A stretch of DNA of 8,150 bases from assembly GCA_015522385.1 (NCBI GenBank), contig WAMJ01000154.1:1-8150 (forward strand), given 5' to 3'. Origin of the DNA: Candidatus Heimdallarchaeota archaeon (GTDB taxonomy: Archaea; Asgardarchaeota; Heimdallarchaeia; Heimdallarchaeales; Kariarchaeaceae). The notes below the pieces were generated by a model. The model searched no databases, was not told where the DNA came from, and saw only the letters and a list, made by a program, of their open reading frames with translations. Each line of letters starts with the position of its first letter. Position 1 is the first letter of the stretch. Of this stretch, positions 1 to 7,018 are shown piece by piece. The position numbers and the translations under genes are program-made.

Positions 1-968
1 AATAGACCCACGATGAGTGCGGCAATAGTTTCTGAAATAAGACTGTAATAGGTTAAGATATCCCCTTTCCCAACTAGAACGTCAAATATACCATTTAGTC
101 CTGTTTCCGCAAGAACTGTTGCGGCATCTACAAAAATCATACTTTTAGAGGTTAACTCCATGAGTTTTTCAATTGAGGTCGTCGATGTTGCTAAGGAAAC
201 CAACAGGTACAGGATAGAGAATAGATGGTACTGGTACATAAATAATGCAATATCACTTGACATGGGATCGAGGGGATCCAAGTTCTCTGAAATCTGTACC
301 TGTGCAATAGTGGACATTGAGAATGACATCATTCCAAGCATGAGCACAAAAGGAAATGCCTGTGGGATCAGGTTATTTGCAATCATTAAACCGTAAACAG
401 TAAACTCACTCAAAATTATATTGAATATTTCTTGAGTCATTGTATCTGCAAAAAACGAAACTATCTGGCTCCAGATGTCACTGTCCCCACCAAGCGTCTC
501 TGCAAAAAGGGAGCTCCAGTCAAAAATTGGAAACTCGGTCGTCCCAAAATCGATTGACATCCTCATATCCTGATATTTCAGGCCAATAGTGAACATATTC
601 CCATTCACGTCAATCGTTCTTGGTCCTATAAGGGTAATCGATGAAGAAACCGAGGATAATATCGAAAATATAACGTCTATAAAACTATGGGCCACCACTA
701 CAAATGACTGCAAGATCGAGTCGACAACACTGGAAACAATGAAATTACCTGCCTCCTTGATTCCGTTCCACGCGGCATCCAGCCCGTCCTTCACACTTTG
801 CAGCGCCGTCGTCACACCTGTGAAGATGCCTGCTACCACGTCAGCCAGGGTCTTGCCCTTCAGCACAGTGTCCCAGAGTGTGGATACCCCAAAGTTATAC
901 GTGAATTCTGCGTGGATTGTATCTAGCCGAGTGTAGAGCAGATCAACGGTCCGAATCCTGAAGCCCAT
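1..968 (-). CDS. Copy A: large membrane protein with conserved N-terminal module, C-terminus cut by window edge
   Basis: The frame is open from the ATG at 968-966 to the window edge, giving 322 codons without a stop, so the 3' end lies outside. I do not recognise the product. Residues 1-77 form the module shared with copies B, C and D, recognisable by MGFRIRTVD, KTLADVVAGIFTGV and VKDGLDAAWNGIKEAG; it is amphipathic-helical with no signal peptide. Residues about 110-150 look beta-rich, with alternating hydrophobic residues and polar turns. The shared ETLG motif is at residues 157-160. After it come hydrophobic segments at roughly 182-199, 203-222, 241-262 and 306-322, likely membrane helices. 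In N-terminal detail it is closest to copy B (NFGV.TLW.TVL.GKT). The start is supported by alignment with D, where a stop codon lies directly upstream, and by a TATA-like element 30 nt upstream. The frame is also open for about 65 codons upstream, through a partner-gene relic. Confidence 0.85.
   Translation of the reverse strand, partial: MGFRIRTVDLLYTRLDTIHAEFTYNFGVSTLWDTVLKGKTLADVVAGIFTGVTTALQSVKDGLDAAWNGIKEAGNFIVSSVVDSILQSFVVVAHSFIDVIFSILSSVSSSITLIGPRTIDVNGNMFTIGLKYQDMRMSIDFGTTEFPIFDWSSLFAETLGGDSDIWSQIVSFFADTMTQEIFNIILSEFTVYGLMIANNLIPQAFPFVLMLGMMSFSMSTIAQVQISENLDPLDPMSSDIALFMYQYHLFSILYLLVSLATSTTSIEKLMELTSKSMIFVDAATVLAETGLNGIFDVLVGKGDILTYYSLISETIAALIVGL
738..968 (-). repeat. N-terminal module repeat, copy A
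   Basis: One of four copies of a segment of about 230 bp encoding the conserved head of the large proteins. Its DNA is visibly similar to the other copies, for example around the plus-strand core CCGTCCTTCAC near 784-794, not just similar at the protein level. The similarity fades soon after the codons for AGNFIV, and the rest of the gene has diverged. Confidence 0.8.
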
Positions 969-985
969 CAGGTTATCTGGATTCA

Positions 986-1144
986 ATTTGCACATAAACA
1001 TTTCGAGAATGTAGGTCTCTACTTGCCATTGGGGAATATATCTATTCAGAACATTTATGAAACTAGTAAACTCTCTATGATGATTGTCTGGAGACTTCTT
1101 CAGTAGTAAGTATGTCCCAAACCACTGATCGGTTAGTCTGGATG
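986..1144 (-). repeat. Duplicated inter-unit segment R1 (matches R2 at 6403-6566)
   Basis: About 160 bp that can be aligned with 6403-6566 with a net length difference of about 2 nt. Shared blocks on the plus strand include ATTTGCACA, TTTCGAGAA, TCTCTACTTGC, GATTGTCT and GAGACTTCT, then a coding tail giving ASRL and FGTY on the minus strand. In R2 this tail is the end of the small membrane gene 7018-6518. In R1 it is a relic. The segment therefore marks the boundary between one two-gene unit and the next. Confidence 0.65.
991..1005 (-). promoter_or_regulatory. TATA-like promoter element of copy A
   Basis: On the minus strand this reads CGAAATGTTTATGTG. The TTTATG core begins 30 nt upstream of the copy A ATG, which would place transcription initiation at or next to the start codon, as in leaderless archaeal mRNAs. 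The purine- and A-rich CGAAA before it fits a TFB recognition element. This is inferred from pattern and spacing only. Confidence 0.4.
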
Positions 1145-1215
1145 CTATATTGATGAACGATGAGAGATATGGAGACTAAGTACGGAGATGATTGCCAGAC
1201 TGTACACACCAAACG
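1098..1215 (-). pseudogene. Relic of the C-terminal end of a small membrane partner gene
   Basis: Minus-strand translation gives FGVYSLAIISVLS and then, after a frame change near 1160-1175, INIASRLTDQWFGTYLLLKK. The second part matches the end of the small membrane protein following copy D (MASRLFYQGFGTYWLI then stop). At the position of that stop (TAG) the relic has AAG (1098-1100), so its frame stays open through to copy A. No matching beginning of the gene is visible: the intact partner of copy B ends at 1246. I read this as the remnant of a deleted unit. The short frame-shifted match makes the call tentative. Confidence 0.45.
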
Positions 1216-1245
1216 TGGTTTCAATACTACTCTGACGGGATTATA

Positions 1246-1935
1246 TCATGTATCGGAGGGGTGTACTCTCTCCTCATTGTACCTCGAATACACACCCTTG
1301 AGGTTCAAATAGAGACTTATCACGATAGTGGCGGAGACCATAAGGTCAACATAATTGAACTCATAATTCATTCTAGGAATGATCAAATTGACCATGTAGA
1401 AGAGAAGAAGGGAAAGATTTACAAGTTGGTAATAGAGTATATTAAAATACCTCATCTTCTTTCTACGGAGAGTATACGAATAAATTATTGGTCTGATCGA
1501 GAATAGTTTTCCGAGGACGGGTTCGAGGAATTTGATGGTAATGTTGTCTTCATCAATATCAACAATCTCGAATAGAGGCACATTTGAGAGGTTATATCCA
1601 TGAATTAGGAGATAGATTGTGACGACGATGAGAATTACCCAAAAATAATCACCCATAGAAAGGATTATGACAAAAACAATTGAAATACTGAACTCATAGC
1701 CATAGTGGGATCCTTGACTGAGTGAATCATCCTTGTAAACCTTGCTCAAATAGCTGTAAACATAATCGATATGCCACCAACTCAGTTGTATTGATATCAT
1801 AAAAAATGGTACGTATAGCAGTCTGATGGGTAATGTCCCAATTTGAATATTATAAACAAGGACAAGTATTAGTAAACCAACGTCATGTGCAATCGGTCGA
1901 GATGAATTATAAAATTTGGCTCTATCTATCATCAT
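1246..1935 (-). CDS. Small multi-pass membrane protein following copy B
   Basis: A 229-aa protein of unknown function with no recognised family. Hydrophobic segments lie at about 17-52 (probably two helices), 81-112 (probably two), 165-187 and 194-211. A more polar loop at about 113-163 contains the acidic stretch IVDIDEDN and the basic stretch TLRRKKMRYF. It starts at tandem ATG codons (1935 and 1932), three nt after the stop of the broken copy B, with GAGGTGAGAG directly upstream as a possible ribosome-binding site overlapping that stop; this suggests translational coupling. It holds the same position as the small membrane genes after copies C and D but shares little sequence with them. It appears intact although its upstream partner is broken. 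Confidence 0.8.
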   Translation of the reverse strand: MMIDRAKFYNSSRPIAHDVGLLILVLVYNIQIGTLPIRLLYVPFFMISIQLSWWHIDYVYSYLSKVYKDDSLSQGSHYGYEFSISIVFVIILSMGDYFWVILIVVTIYLLIHGYNLSNVPLFEIVDIDEDNITIKFLEPVLGKLFSIRPIIYSYTLRRKKMRYFNILYYQLVNLSLLLFYMVNLIIPRMNYEFNYVDLMVSATIVISLYLNLKGVYSRYNEERVHPSDT

Positions 1936-1938
1936 CTC

Positions 1939-3186
1939 TCACCTCGTCCTTATTTCCTGATTAAAAACTTCTGTAGATATGATAAATAGGTTATACAGAA
2001 GAAGATACTTTCCAAGAAATAGCATGATGAGAGGAAGAGTTCCAAGATTTCCTAGGTCTGATAGAGCGCTAGGTTTCTTTCGCCCAAAAAATTGATATAC
2101 ATCCTCGATTCCCGCTATACCTCCTCCTATGAGAGCTCCCGCTATTATTCCTAAACCAATACTTGTAACAGTAACAATGTATTTTCCTGTGGACTCGTAC
2201 CTATTGATATTATTCTTGAATCCAATATTGAATAAAGAGCTGAAGTCCCCTGATACAAAATCTAAGATGCTCGATAGGGATCTACCGGTAATGGGAGCAA
2301 CTATAACTCCAATTATTGCCCCAATAATTAATCCTGGAATTCCAAACGACGCCTGAATCATATTTCCAAGTATCAATACCAAAGCTATAGAGATCCCGAA
2401 ATTGAACATCGCATTTACCCAAGATGCATCCCTCGCTACATACAGCTCCTCCATGCTCATTTCTGATGCTGGTTTTCTCATCAACGAAATCATAAAAAGG
2501 AAGAAGGACGCTGTAGCACTGAGAATTATGCGCAATTGCAGCTAATTGAGCTTCAATAACTGCTCCTGATAGCAATAGGGATCGGACAATCACACCTCCA
2601 TAGAAATCGAGGAGAATATTAACTGCTTCGATATCAAACATCATCACTAATTCCTTGATGATAAGGAGGAGTGTACCAATCAGGTCACCTACCCCCAGGG
2701 TCTCGACATAGCTACCCTCAATAGGATCAATATGCATGATAGAACCCAAGAATGGTATTGAGAGTTCAGTCCCTTGAGCCCCTAATCCGATCGTGAGCAG
2801 GGATCCGAGGAAGTCGAAGCTCACAGTTCCATCAGCATTGATCCCGAGTAGTATAAGATCACCAGAGACCTTGTCGAAGGTCATCACCTGCGCTGCTAGT
2901 ACTGAGTTGACCATTCGGGCGAGGGACGCGAACAGGGTACTGATCACGGTTTTCCCCACATACTCACCCCGCTGCTACAATCCCGTCCCACGCAGCACTC
3001 AGTCCGTCCTTCACCGCCTGCACTGCGGAGGTCACTCTGGTGAATATTCCAGCTACGACGTCGGCCATGGTCTTGCCCGGGAGGACAGTTTCCCAGAGTG
3101 TGAATACCCCAAAGTTAAACGTGAATACTGCACGGATTGTCTCTAACTGGGTGTAGGGGATCAAAGGTTTGAATCCTTGAACCCGT
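1939..3186 (-). pseudogene. Copy B: degraded large membrane protein with lost start and three frame disruptions
   Basis: Homologous to copies A, C and D but broken. At 3184-3186 the codon equivalent to the start ATG is ACG, followed by recognisable GSRIQTFD. Near 3158-3162 two bases are missing compared with copies C and D, shifting the frame; the conserved head continues (FNFGVFTLW, GKTMADVVAGIFT, VKDGLSAAWDGIVAAG). At 2964-2966 an extra T in GGGGTGAG creates a TGA; skipping it restores EYV as in copy C. The middle part (about 2963-2540) carries the beta-rich stretch and ETLG (about 2693-2704). Near 2535-2545 the frame changes again, and the last 198 codons (2535-1939) encode hydrophobic helices and end at TGA. 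All three changes shift the frame the same way (+1 equivalent), so the first and last segments are in the same frame. Real decay is my preferred reading. Assembly indels are possible, but they would not explain ATG to ACG. Confidence 0.75.
2955..3186 (-). repeat. N-terminal module repeat, copy B
   Basis: The conserved head at DNA level despite the lesions. It is closest to copy A in the NFGV...GKT part but nearly identical to copies C and D over the AAGGACGGACTGAG stretch. It has no good upstream match to either the 44-bp element of C/D or the R1-type promoter of A, which fits loss of expression. Confidence 0.75.
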
Positions 3187-3393
3187 TAGGCCATTTGTTT
3201 ACCATACAGGATAATTATTCCTACAATATAACTCCCAGTATCCTCACATTGTTCATCCAATACATACCCCTTGCTATGATCGACTAAAGGAGCTTTCTGT
3301 AGTCTTCTGGAGGGGTGCGGAATGTGCATGTCCCAACTTCGAAATGGTGGTAAGAGGAAATAGCTTTATCAACTTGTTTATACACTCGAATTA
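3187..3393. other. Spacer with no supported gene
   Basis: The 207 bp between the end of the small membrane gene after copy C and the dead start of copy B. The longest minus-strand frames are short (for example a stretch ending MNNVRILGVIL) and lack support. I see no strong hairpin, poly-T tract or copy of the 44-bp element found upstream of C and D. Confidence 0.5.
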
Positions 3394-3924
3394 TTACAGT
3401 TTACTCTCTTCTTCGGTTTTATCGTTTGGTGGTAAAAGCTTCAGATTGACCAGTGCAGCTAGCGCAATTGATAATATAATTATTATTGGGATATAACGGC
3501 TGAAAACAATACCAAACTGGTCAAAGTTCTGATAGATAGCAAGGAATGGAACGATAAATTCCAAAACTAGGCCTTTCACAAACTCCGTACCTTCAAACCT
3601 GAGAATGAAGAAGTAGAGACATGAGCTGATTACATAGAAGAGGAAAAGAATTTCCACCCTATAGTACAATTCTATGTCTAATAAGAGAGTCAAGAGCAGG
3701 ATTAAACCCTGAATCTTGGATAGGACGGAATCATGGAATGGGTTATTCTCAAAAATAATCCAAGAAAACCATCTCGGGAAGAAAAAGAACACAGAGACCA
3801 AGGTGGTAAATAGAATGTGGTCAACATACCACGGATAAGTCAGAAGGCTGACCATTAGAGCAATATAAATGGTTAAAGGACTAATTAAATTAATATTTTC
3901 TGGCCCTTTAGCTACATTGCCCAT
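3394..3924 (-). CDS. Small multi-pass membrane protein following copy C
   Basis: A 176-aa, very hydrophobic protein of unknown function. Likely membrane helices lie at about 12-30, 35-58, 68-84, 90-110, 115-130 and 143-163. The C-terminal tail is charged (PPNDKTEEESKL) and probably cytoplasmic. The ATG at 3924 follows the TAG of copy C by only two nt, so the two genes must be co-transcribed and probably translationally coupled. It matches the small gene after copy D in size, topology and a short LILLLTL stretch, but otherwise the sequences have diverged. The tight spacing after every large copy suggests that the small protein acts with, or against, the large one in the membrane; that is inference. 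Confidence 0.82.
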   Translation of the reverse strand: MGNVAKGPENINLISPLTIYIALMVSLLTYPWYVDHILFTTLVSVFFFFPRWFSWIIFENNPFHDSVLSKIQGLILLLTLLLDIELYYRVEILFLFYVISSCLYFFILRFEGTEFVKGLVLEFIVPFLAIYQNFDQFGIVFSRYIPIIIILSIALAALVNLKLLPPNDKTEEESKL

Positions 3925-3926
3925 AT

Positions 3927-5024
3927 CTACCAGTACTCCTTCAGGAATGTGTTGAAAATTACCCCAAATCCTGCACCGAGAAGAAAGAGAAACACGCCTA
4001 TTGTAGTCCCAACAAGTCGTTCTGTAAGTTCATTCACAGGGTTTCCATCCAGCTGCTTGTTGAATCCGATCTCAAAAGCAATCCCCCCAATGAGGGCCAG
4101 AAGAGGAATTATCAGTTCATCATTCAGAAGTTCAAGATCAAACCGATACAAATCTGTCCTCGATATAACGGTCAACGTATTTGTTAAAAGTTGCCCAATG
4201 ACAGCAGTTTTGTATGGTGCACCATCGAGCCAAGCACTCACGAGTATATTTGCACCCAGAAGTACAAGATACTTGGTCAATAAGTCAACATATATCTTCC
4301 TCTCGCTGATCTTATCCTGATTAGTCCTTGAGGGGATATTCTCCTCAATGAATGGAATCGTTATTGTGGATATGATCAGAGGAAGCATTGCGAGCAATGT
4401 GAAGGCAATGAGTTCTGGTGCAGAGGATGTGCTTCCAATTGTAAAATAGTAGGCGGATATGATCCCGATAAGTATACCCCACATGGCCGTCATAGATAGA
4501 GCAGTATTCAACCCAACCCCGAGAGTTTCTACCACAATATCTGATGTGATGATATTTGAAGAGAGTATATTGTAATCTCCGGCATCAATTATTAATCCAA
4601 GGTCTTCCCTTGTGAGTATAATCATCTCACTCTTCCCATTATAGTCAATCCAAATCACACTGGAGTTGAATGAGATTGAGTACTGAGAAGATGGAATGCC
4701 AACAATTGAAAACAATGCTTGGAAAATTCCGATACTCATCTGCTTCACGGTCTCGAGGATACCGTCGATTATCGCTCCCAGAACCGTAGAGGTGACATAT
4801 TCTCCCGCACTCCGGATTCCGTCCCACGCAGAGCTCAGTCCGTCCTTTACCGCCTGCACTGCAGAGGTTACTCCTGTGAATATGCCAGCAACAACATCCG
4901 CGAGGGTCTGGTCGCCCATGATCTGGGTCTTGAGTGCAGATACCCAGAGGTTATGGGTGAGTACCGCGCGGATTGTGCCGTGCAGGGTGTAGAGCTGATC
5001 TATATTCCGAATCCTTGAACCCAT
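3927..5024 (-). CDS. Copy C: large membrane protein with conserved N-terminal module
   Basis: An intact member of the four-copy family, 365 aa from this ATG, with no recognised function. There are tandem ATGs at 5027 and 5024. I prefer 5024 because it gives MGSRIR, matching copies A and D, and lies at the same distance from the shared upstream element as in D. Residues 1-77 are the conserved amphipathic module (IDQLYTL, THNLWVSAL, QTLADVVAGIFTGV, VKDGLSSAWDGIRSAGEYV). About 78-109 is a helical hydrophobic linker, and about 112-150 a beta-rich part. VETLGVG is at about 165-171. Membrane helices follow at about 170-195, 202-226, 248-267, 301-320 and 337-360. There is no signal peptide, so the head probably stays on the inner side or inserts post-translationally. 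The GC content drops sharply after the N-terminal module. Confidence 0.9.
   Translation of the reverse strand: MGSRIRNIDQLYTLHGTIRAVLTHNLWVSALKTQIMGDQTLADVVAGIFTGVTSAVQAVKDGLSSAWDGIRSAGEYVTSTVLGAIIDGILETVKQMSIGIFQALFSIVGIPSSQYSISFNSSVIWIDYNGKSEMIILTREDLGLIIDAGDYNILSSNIITSDIVVETLGVGLNTALSMTAMWGILIGIISAYYFTIGSTSSAPELIAFTLLAMLPLIISTITIPFIEENIPSRTNQDKISERKIYVDLLTKYLVLLGANILVSAWLDGAPYKTAVIGQLLTNTLTVISRTDLYRFDLELLNDELIIPLLALIGGIAFEIGFNKQLDGNPVNELTERLVGTTIGVFLFLLGAGFGVIFNTFLKEYW
4794..5024 (-). repeat. N-terminal module repeat, copy C
   Basis: GC-rich conserved head. The line 4801-4860 contains 38 G/C in 60 bases, against 21 in 60 at 3481-3540 in the partner gene. It pairs with copy D as a subtype (HN.WVSAL, MGDQT). 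Confidence 0.8.
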
Positions 5025-5036
5025 CATGTCATCCCT

Positions 5037-5080
5037 ATATCGTGAAGAGTTAAGCTTTTCTAGGAGATTTCAATCTAATT
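5037..5080 (-). promoter_or_regulatory. 44-bp conserved upstream element of copy C
   Basis: This block matches 8085-8128 at 40 of 44 positions by direct comparison and sits 13 nt upstream of the preferred ATG in both copies. Its core on the minus strand is AGAAAAGCTTAACT. CTTAAC begins 30 nt before the ATG, fitting a TATA-like box with a preceding purine-rich TFB element and a leaderless or nearly leaderless transcript. The upstream half (GAAATCTCC and flanks) is also conserved and could bind a regulator. Confidence 0.55.
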
Positions 5081-5108
5081 TATGATAGACCATCCTCAGT
5101 TAATATAT

Positions 5109-5390
5109 TCATTCTTCTTTTTTGGTCAGTATCTTGAGTATCTTCTCTCGTTGCTCCTCACTCAATTTCTCGAAAAGTTTCTCTATTCCAATCTCATTTA
5201 TGACTCGCGCCAGACCTATACTCTCAACCGCGGATTTGATACTCAATGAGATTGGGTCTATGTCTACATTCTCTGCCACTTCTATCACTTCTTCCTTGTA
5301 TAGAAAATAAGCAACAATAAACCTTCCCCCATCCGTCCGTGCTCTCCTGATAATCTCCCGCCGTATAGACTTCCTCGCGAAGATCCCCAA
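5109..5390 (-). CDS. Small soluble charged helical protein, start uncertain
   Basis: A 93-aa protein from a TTG start, with no membrane segments and no confident family. The N-terminus is very basic (ARKSIRREIIRRAR), followed by GGRFIVAYFLYKEEVIEVAENVDID. The C-terminal half has short repeated helical motifs (SIGLARVINEIGIEKLFEKL) and ends in charged residues (LTKKEE). The frame stays open upstream of the TTG with coding-like content (ILLDEIEYDSGTTYL) but has no ATG or GTG before a TGA. An ATG at 5449, only eight nt after the TAA of the preceding gene, begins MSFSEK in another frame. A single-base indel in the AAATTTT run would join the two into a protein of about 113 aa. The gene is therefore either TTG-started or slightly frame-shifted, and it probably belongs to one operon with the 6192-5458 gene. 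Confidence 0.65.
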   Translation of the reverse strand: MGIFARKSIRREIIRRARTDGGRFIVAYFLYKEEVIEVAENVDIDPISLSIKSAVESIGLARVINEIGIEKLFEKLSEEQREKILKILTKKEE

Positions 5391-5457
5391 GTAGGTAGTG
5401 CCACTATCGTACTCAATCTCATCGAGTAAAATTTCTCACTGAAACTCATATTTGATC

Positions 5458-6192
5458 TTAGGTCTCTATGAAACGATCTGACAAGTATTGATATCTCTCA
5501 AAATCATATCTTAAGTCCTTGTAGAATGGACTGAGGTTTATTATGATGAGTAGAAAAAATCTTGGGAGGTATGTGATGAAGAAGATAAATAGTAATCCTT
5601 GTAGAGATATAATTACAATCCCTACAACTTCTATTAATATAAATACAATCCTCTGATACACTGGTACTCCGAGATAGTCATACTGACTAAGCTGAATTCT
5701 AATGCCCCAATAGAACTCGTCAAGGACAACCTCCTCCAAACTTGGGAAATTAGTGACATCAATAATCCTCTCATTCGCTACGAGGTGTAGTGTACAGTTG
5801 TGTCGTTTTAGAATTGAAACCAGATCTTGGAGGAAGCTTACAGATTGAAGGTAAAAGGGATCAAGCTTTATTACGTGAATTCTGTGAAATTGTACCAAGG
5901 GATTTCCGAGTAATTTCACCTTTACCAATTCCCTCTCCTTGGGGTCTAGACCATCCACAAAATCCTTGTTAATAACAGATATCCAGAAGAGATAGTTGAT
6001 ATACAGATCTGAAATGGGTATTATCGCCTCTGAATTCTTGCCTGATAGAAGTATGAACTTGAACAAGTATACAACGAATACCACAAGAGATGTAAGTACA
6101 ATTATTTCTCGTCCATTTATGTCCTGAAAATACCGGGGATTAAATTTATTGCCAAGCCAGTAAATCATTAGACTGGTAAATAGAATTGACAC
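5458..6192 (-). CDS. Membrane protein with a central soluble domain
   Basis: A 244-aa protein of unknown function, unlike the large/small units around it. A hydrophobic N-terminal start (about 1-14) and a strong helix at about 30-50 precede a mostly hydrophilic domain of about 130 residues (51-180) containing GLDPKERELVKVKLLGNP, a predicted helix LQDLVSILKRHNCTLHLVAN and several strands. A long hydrophobic stretch at about 181-221 probably forms a membrane hairpin, followed by an aromatic and charged tail. It starts at GTG 6192; the only in-frame alternative nearby is ATG at codon 9, and no ATG occurs between the upstream TAG and the GTG. It ends at TAA 5458-5460, just before the small soluble gene. 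This pair looks like cargo inserted between units D and C. Confidence 0.8.
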   Translation of the reverse strand: MSILFTSLMIYWLGNKFNPRYFQDINGREIIVLTSLVVFVVYLFKFILLSGKNSEAIIPISDLYINYLFWISVINKDFVDGLDPKERELVKVKLLGNPLVQFHRIHVIKLDPFYLQSVSFLQDLVSILKRHNCTLHLVANERIIDVTNFPSLEEVVLDEFYWGIRIQLSQYDYLGVPVYQRIVFILIEVVGIVIISLQGLLFIFFITYLPRFFLLIIINLSPFYKDLRYDFERYQYLSDRFIET

Positions 6193-6293
6193 CGTCGTCA
6201 GCTTCGAACTGAGTGGAGTTTGAGAAATCTGTACCTAAACGTAGGCAGATACCTTATGTGAATCTGACCGTTAACCTCTCCAATTTGAAACAT

Positions 6294-6470
6294 CTACAAT
6301 ATCCCCCTAAGTAGTGCCAAGCTTTTGAAAAGTACTGCAATAAACATACTTCCACTTGCAAGTGTCATACACAATTGTAAACCCACTTTGTATTCAGAAA
6401 AACATTTGCACAAAAATTTTTCGAGAACATGAGTCTCTACTTGCTCTACGGTGAATGTATAAATCCCCAT
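6294..6470 (-). CDS. Possible 58-aa single-pass membrane protein
   Basis: ATG at 6470-6468 to TAG at 6296-6294. The N-terminal 28 residues are soluble (MGIYTF, EQVETHVLEKFLCKCFSEY), followed by a hydrophobic stretch at about 29-58 (VGLQLCMTLASG, SMFIAVLFKSLALL). A TATA-like TTATTTAG begins at 6500, 30 nt upstream of the ATG, the same spacing as for copies A, C and D. The soluble part overlaps repeat R2, and the aligned part of R1 keeps a similar peptide (QVETYILEMFMCK) but there leads into copy A. It could be a real small protein, the truncated start of a lost unit, or a chance frame inside a promoter repeat. Confidence 0.35.
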   Translation of the reverse strand: MGIYTFTVEQVETHVLEKFLCKCFSEYKVGLQLCMTLASGSMFIAVLFKSLALLRGIL

Positions 6471-6566
6471 ATTATGAATATCTCAGAAATCTCTAAATAA
6501 CGATTGTCTAGAGACTTCTAAATCAGCCAGTACGTCCCAAATCCCTGATAGAACAACCGCGAAGCC
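6403..6566 (-). repeat. Duplicated inter-unit segment R2 (matches R1 at 986-1144)
   Basis: Covers the last codons of the small membrane gene after copy D and about 115 bp beyond it. In R1 the equivalent sequence ends just upstream of copy A and contains that gene's TATA-like element. Here the equivalent position (CGAAAAATTTTTGTGC on the minus strand) leads to no large-family gene, suggesting that a copy once followed and was replaced or deleted. Confidence 0.6.
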
Positions 6567-7018
6567 ATGAAGATCATCAATAGACCTCCTCCTAAAGAGA
6601 TATTGATGCGAGACCTATACTTAAATACAATTATTATGGTCAGTAAATTAAATAGTTCCAATATGAGGAAGAAGTATCTAATATACGGAATTGTATACAC
6701 CACTACATAGACAAAAATCTGCATCCAGATAGAGTAGAATATCTCGATATGCACTCCGTTTGTATCACCACCTGATCGGTATAAACTGATAGCAGAGGTG
6801 AAATTTCTCAATGGAATTATCGAAGTGGGAAGGGTGAGAAGTAAGATAAGGGCAACAAACTTGTCAATTACTGTATTACTGTACGGAATGACATCTATTG
6901 GGTAAAAATTCCTAAGCCCTCGAATGAGTGCGAGAGAATATACAATACTGAAAGTAATGTACCAATATTTGCTCCTCATAATTGGAGGAGTTATGTCATT
7001 AGATTGGAGAGATTGCAT
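6518..7018 (-). CDS. Small multi-pass membrane protein following copy D
   Basis: A 166-aa protein from the ATG at 7018. The frame also allows ATG at 7087 (189 aa, 89-nt overlap with copy D) and ATG at 6979 (153 aa, start 20 nt after the copy D stop). I chose 7018 as a compromise because an 89-nt same-strand overlap is unusual and the first 23 residues of the longest form are polar and unlike the other partners. Counted from the longest form, hydrophobic segments lie at about 42-58, 73-92, 115-135, 137-155 and 164-177. The C-terminus (SLGGGLL, FMASRLFYQGFGTYWLI) also appears as a relic near 1100. The function is unknown. It occupies the partner position of the repeated unit and is AT-rich: 16 G/C in 60 at 6601-6660. 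Confidence 0.78.
   Translation of the reverse strand: MQSLQSNDITPPIMRSKYWYITFSIVYSLALIRGLRNFYPIDVIPYSNTVIDKFVALILLLTLPTSIIPLRNFTSAISLYRSGGDTNGVHIEIFYSIWMQIFVYVVVYTIPYIRYFFLILELFNLLTIIIVFKYRSRINISLGGGLLMIFMASRLFYQGFGTYWLI

Noticed and set aside
589..936. Plus-strand frame opposite the copy A head, with similar plus-strand frames opposite B, C and D (2793-3146, 4696-5018, 7633-8040).
   Set aside because: They mirror the repeated head DNA on the wrong strand, are proline- and serine-rich with no coherent fold, and have no promoter or operon context.
738..968. Phage tape-measure or tail protein origin for the amphipathic head.
   Set aside because: The similarity is only in helical, alanine- and valine-rich character. 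There are no other phage genes, and the tails are membrane proteins.
1012..1100. Short inverted repeat GTCTC...GAGAC, also present in R2 (about 6431 and 6510).
   Set aside because: Only five to seven bases separated by about 75 nt. It is kept because the whole R1/R2 segment is duplicated, so conservation alone does not show a function.
1192..1506. A 104-codon plus-strand frame.
   Set aside because: It lies opposite a convincing minus-strand membrane protein and a relic, and has no support of its own.
1939..3164. Programmed frameshifting in copy B.
   Set aside because: No slippery heptamer with a downstream structure is evident at the breaks, three shifts would be needed, and the start codon is lost as well; decay or sequence error is simpler.
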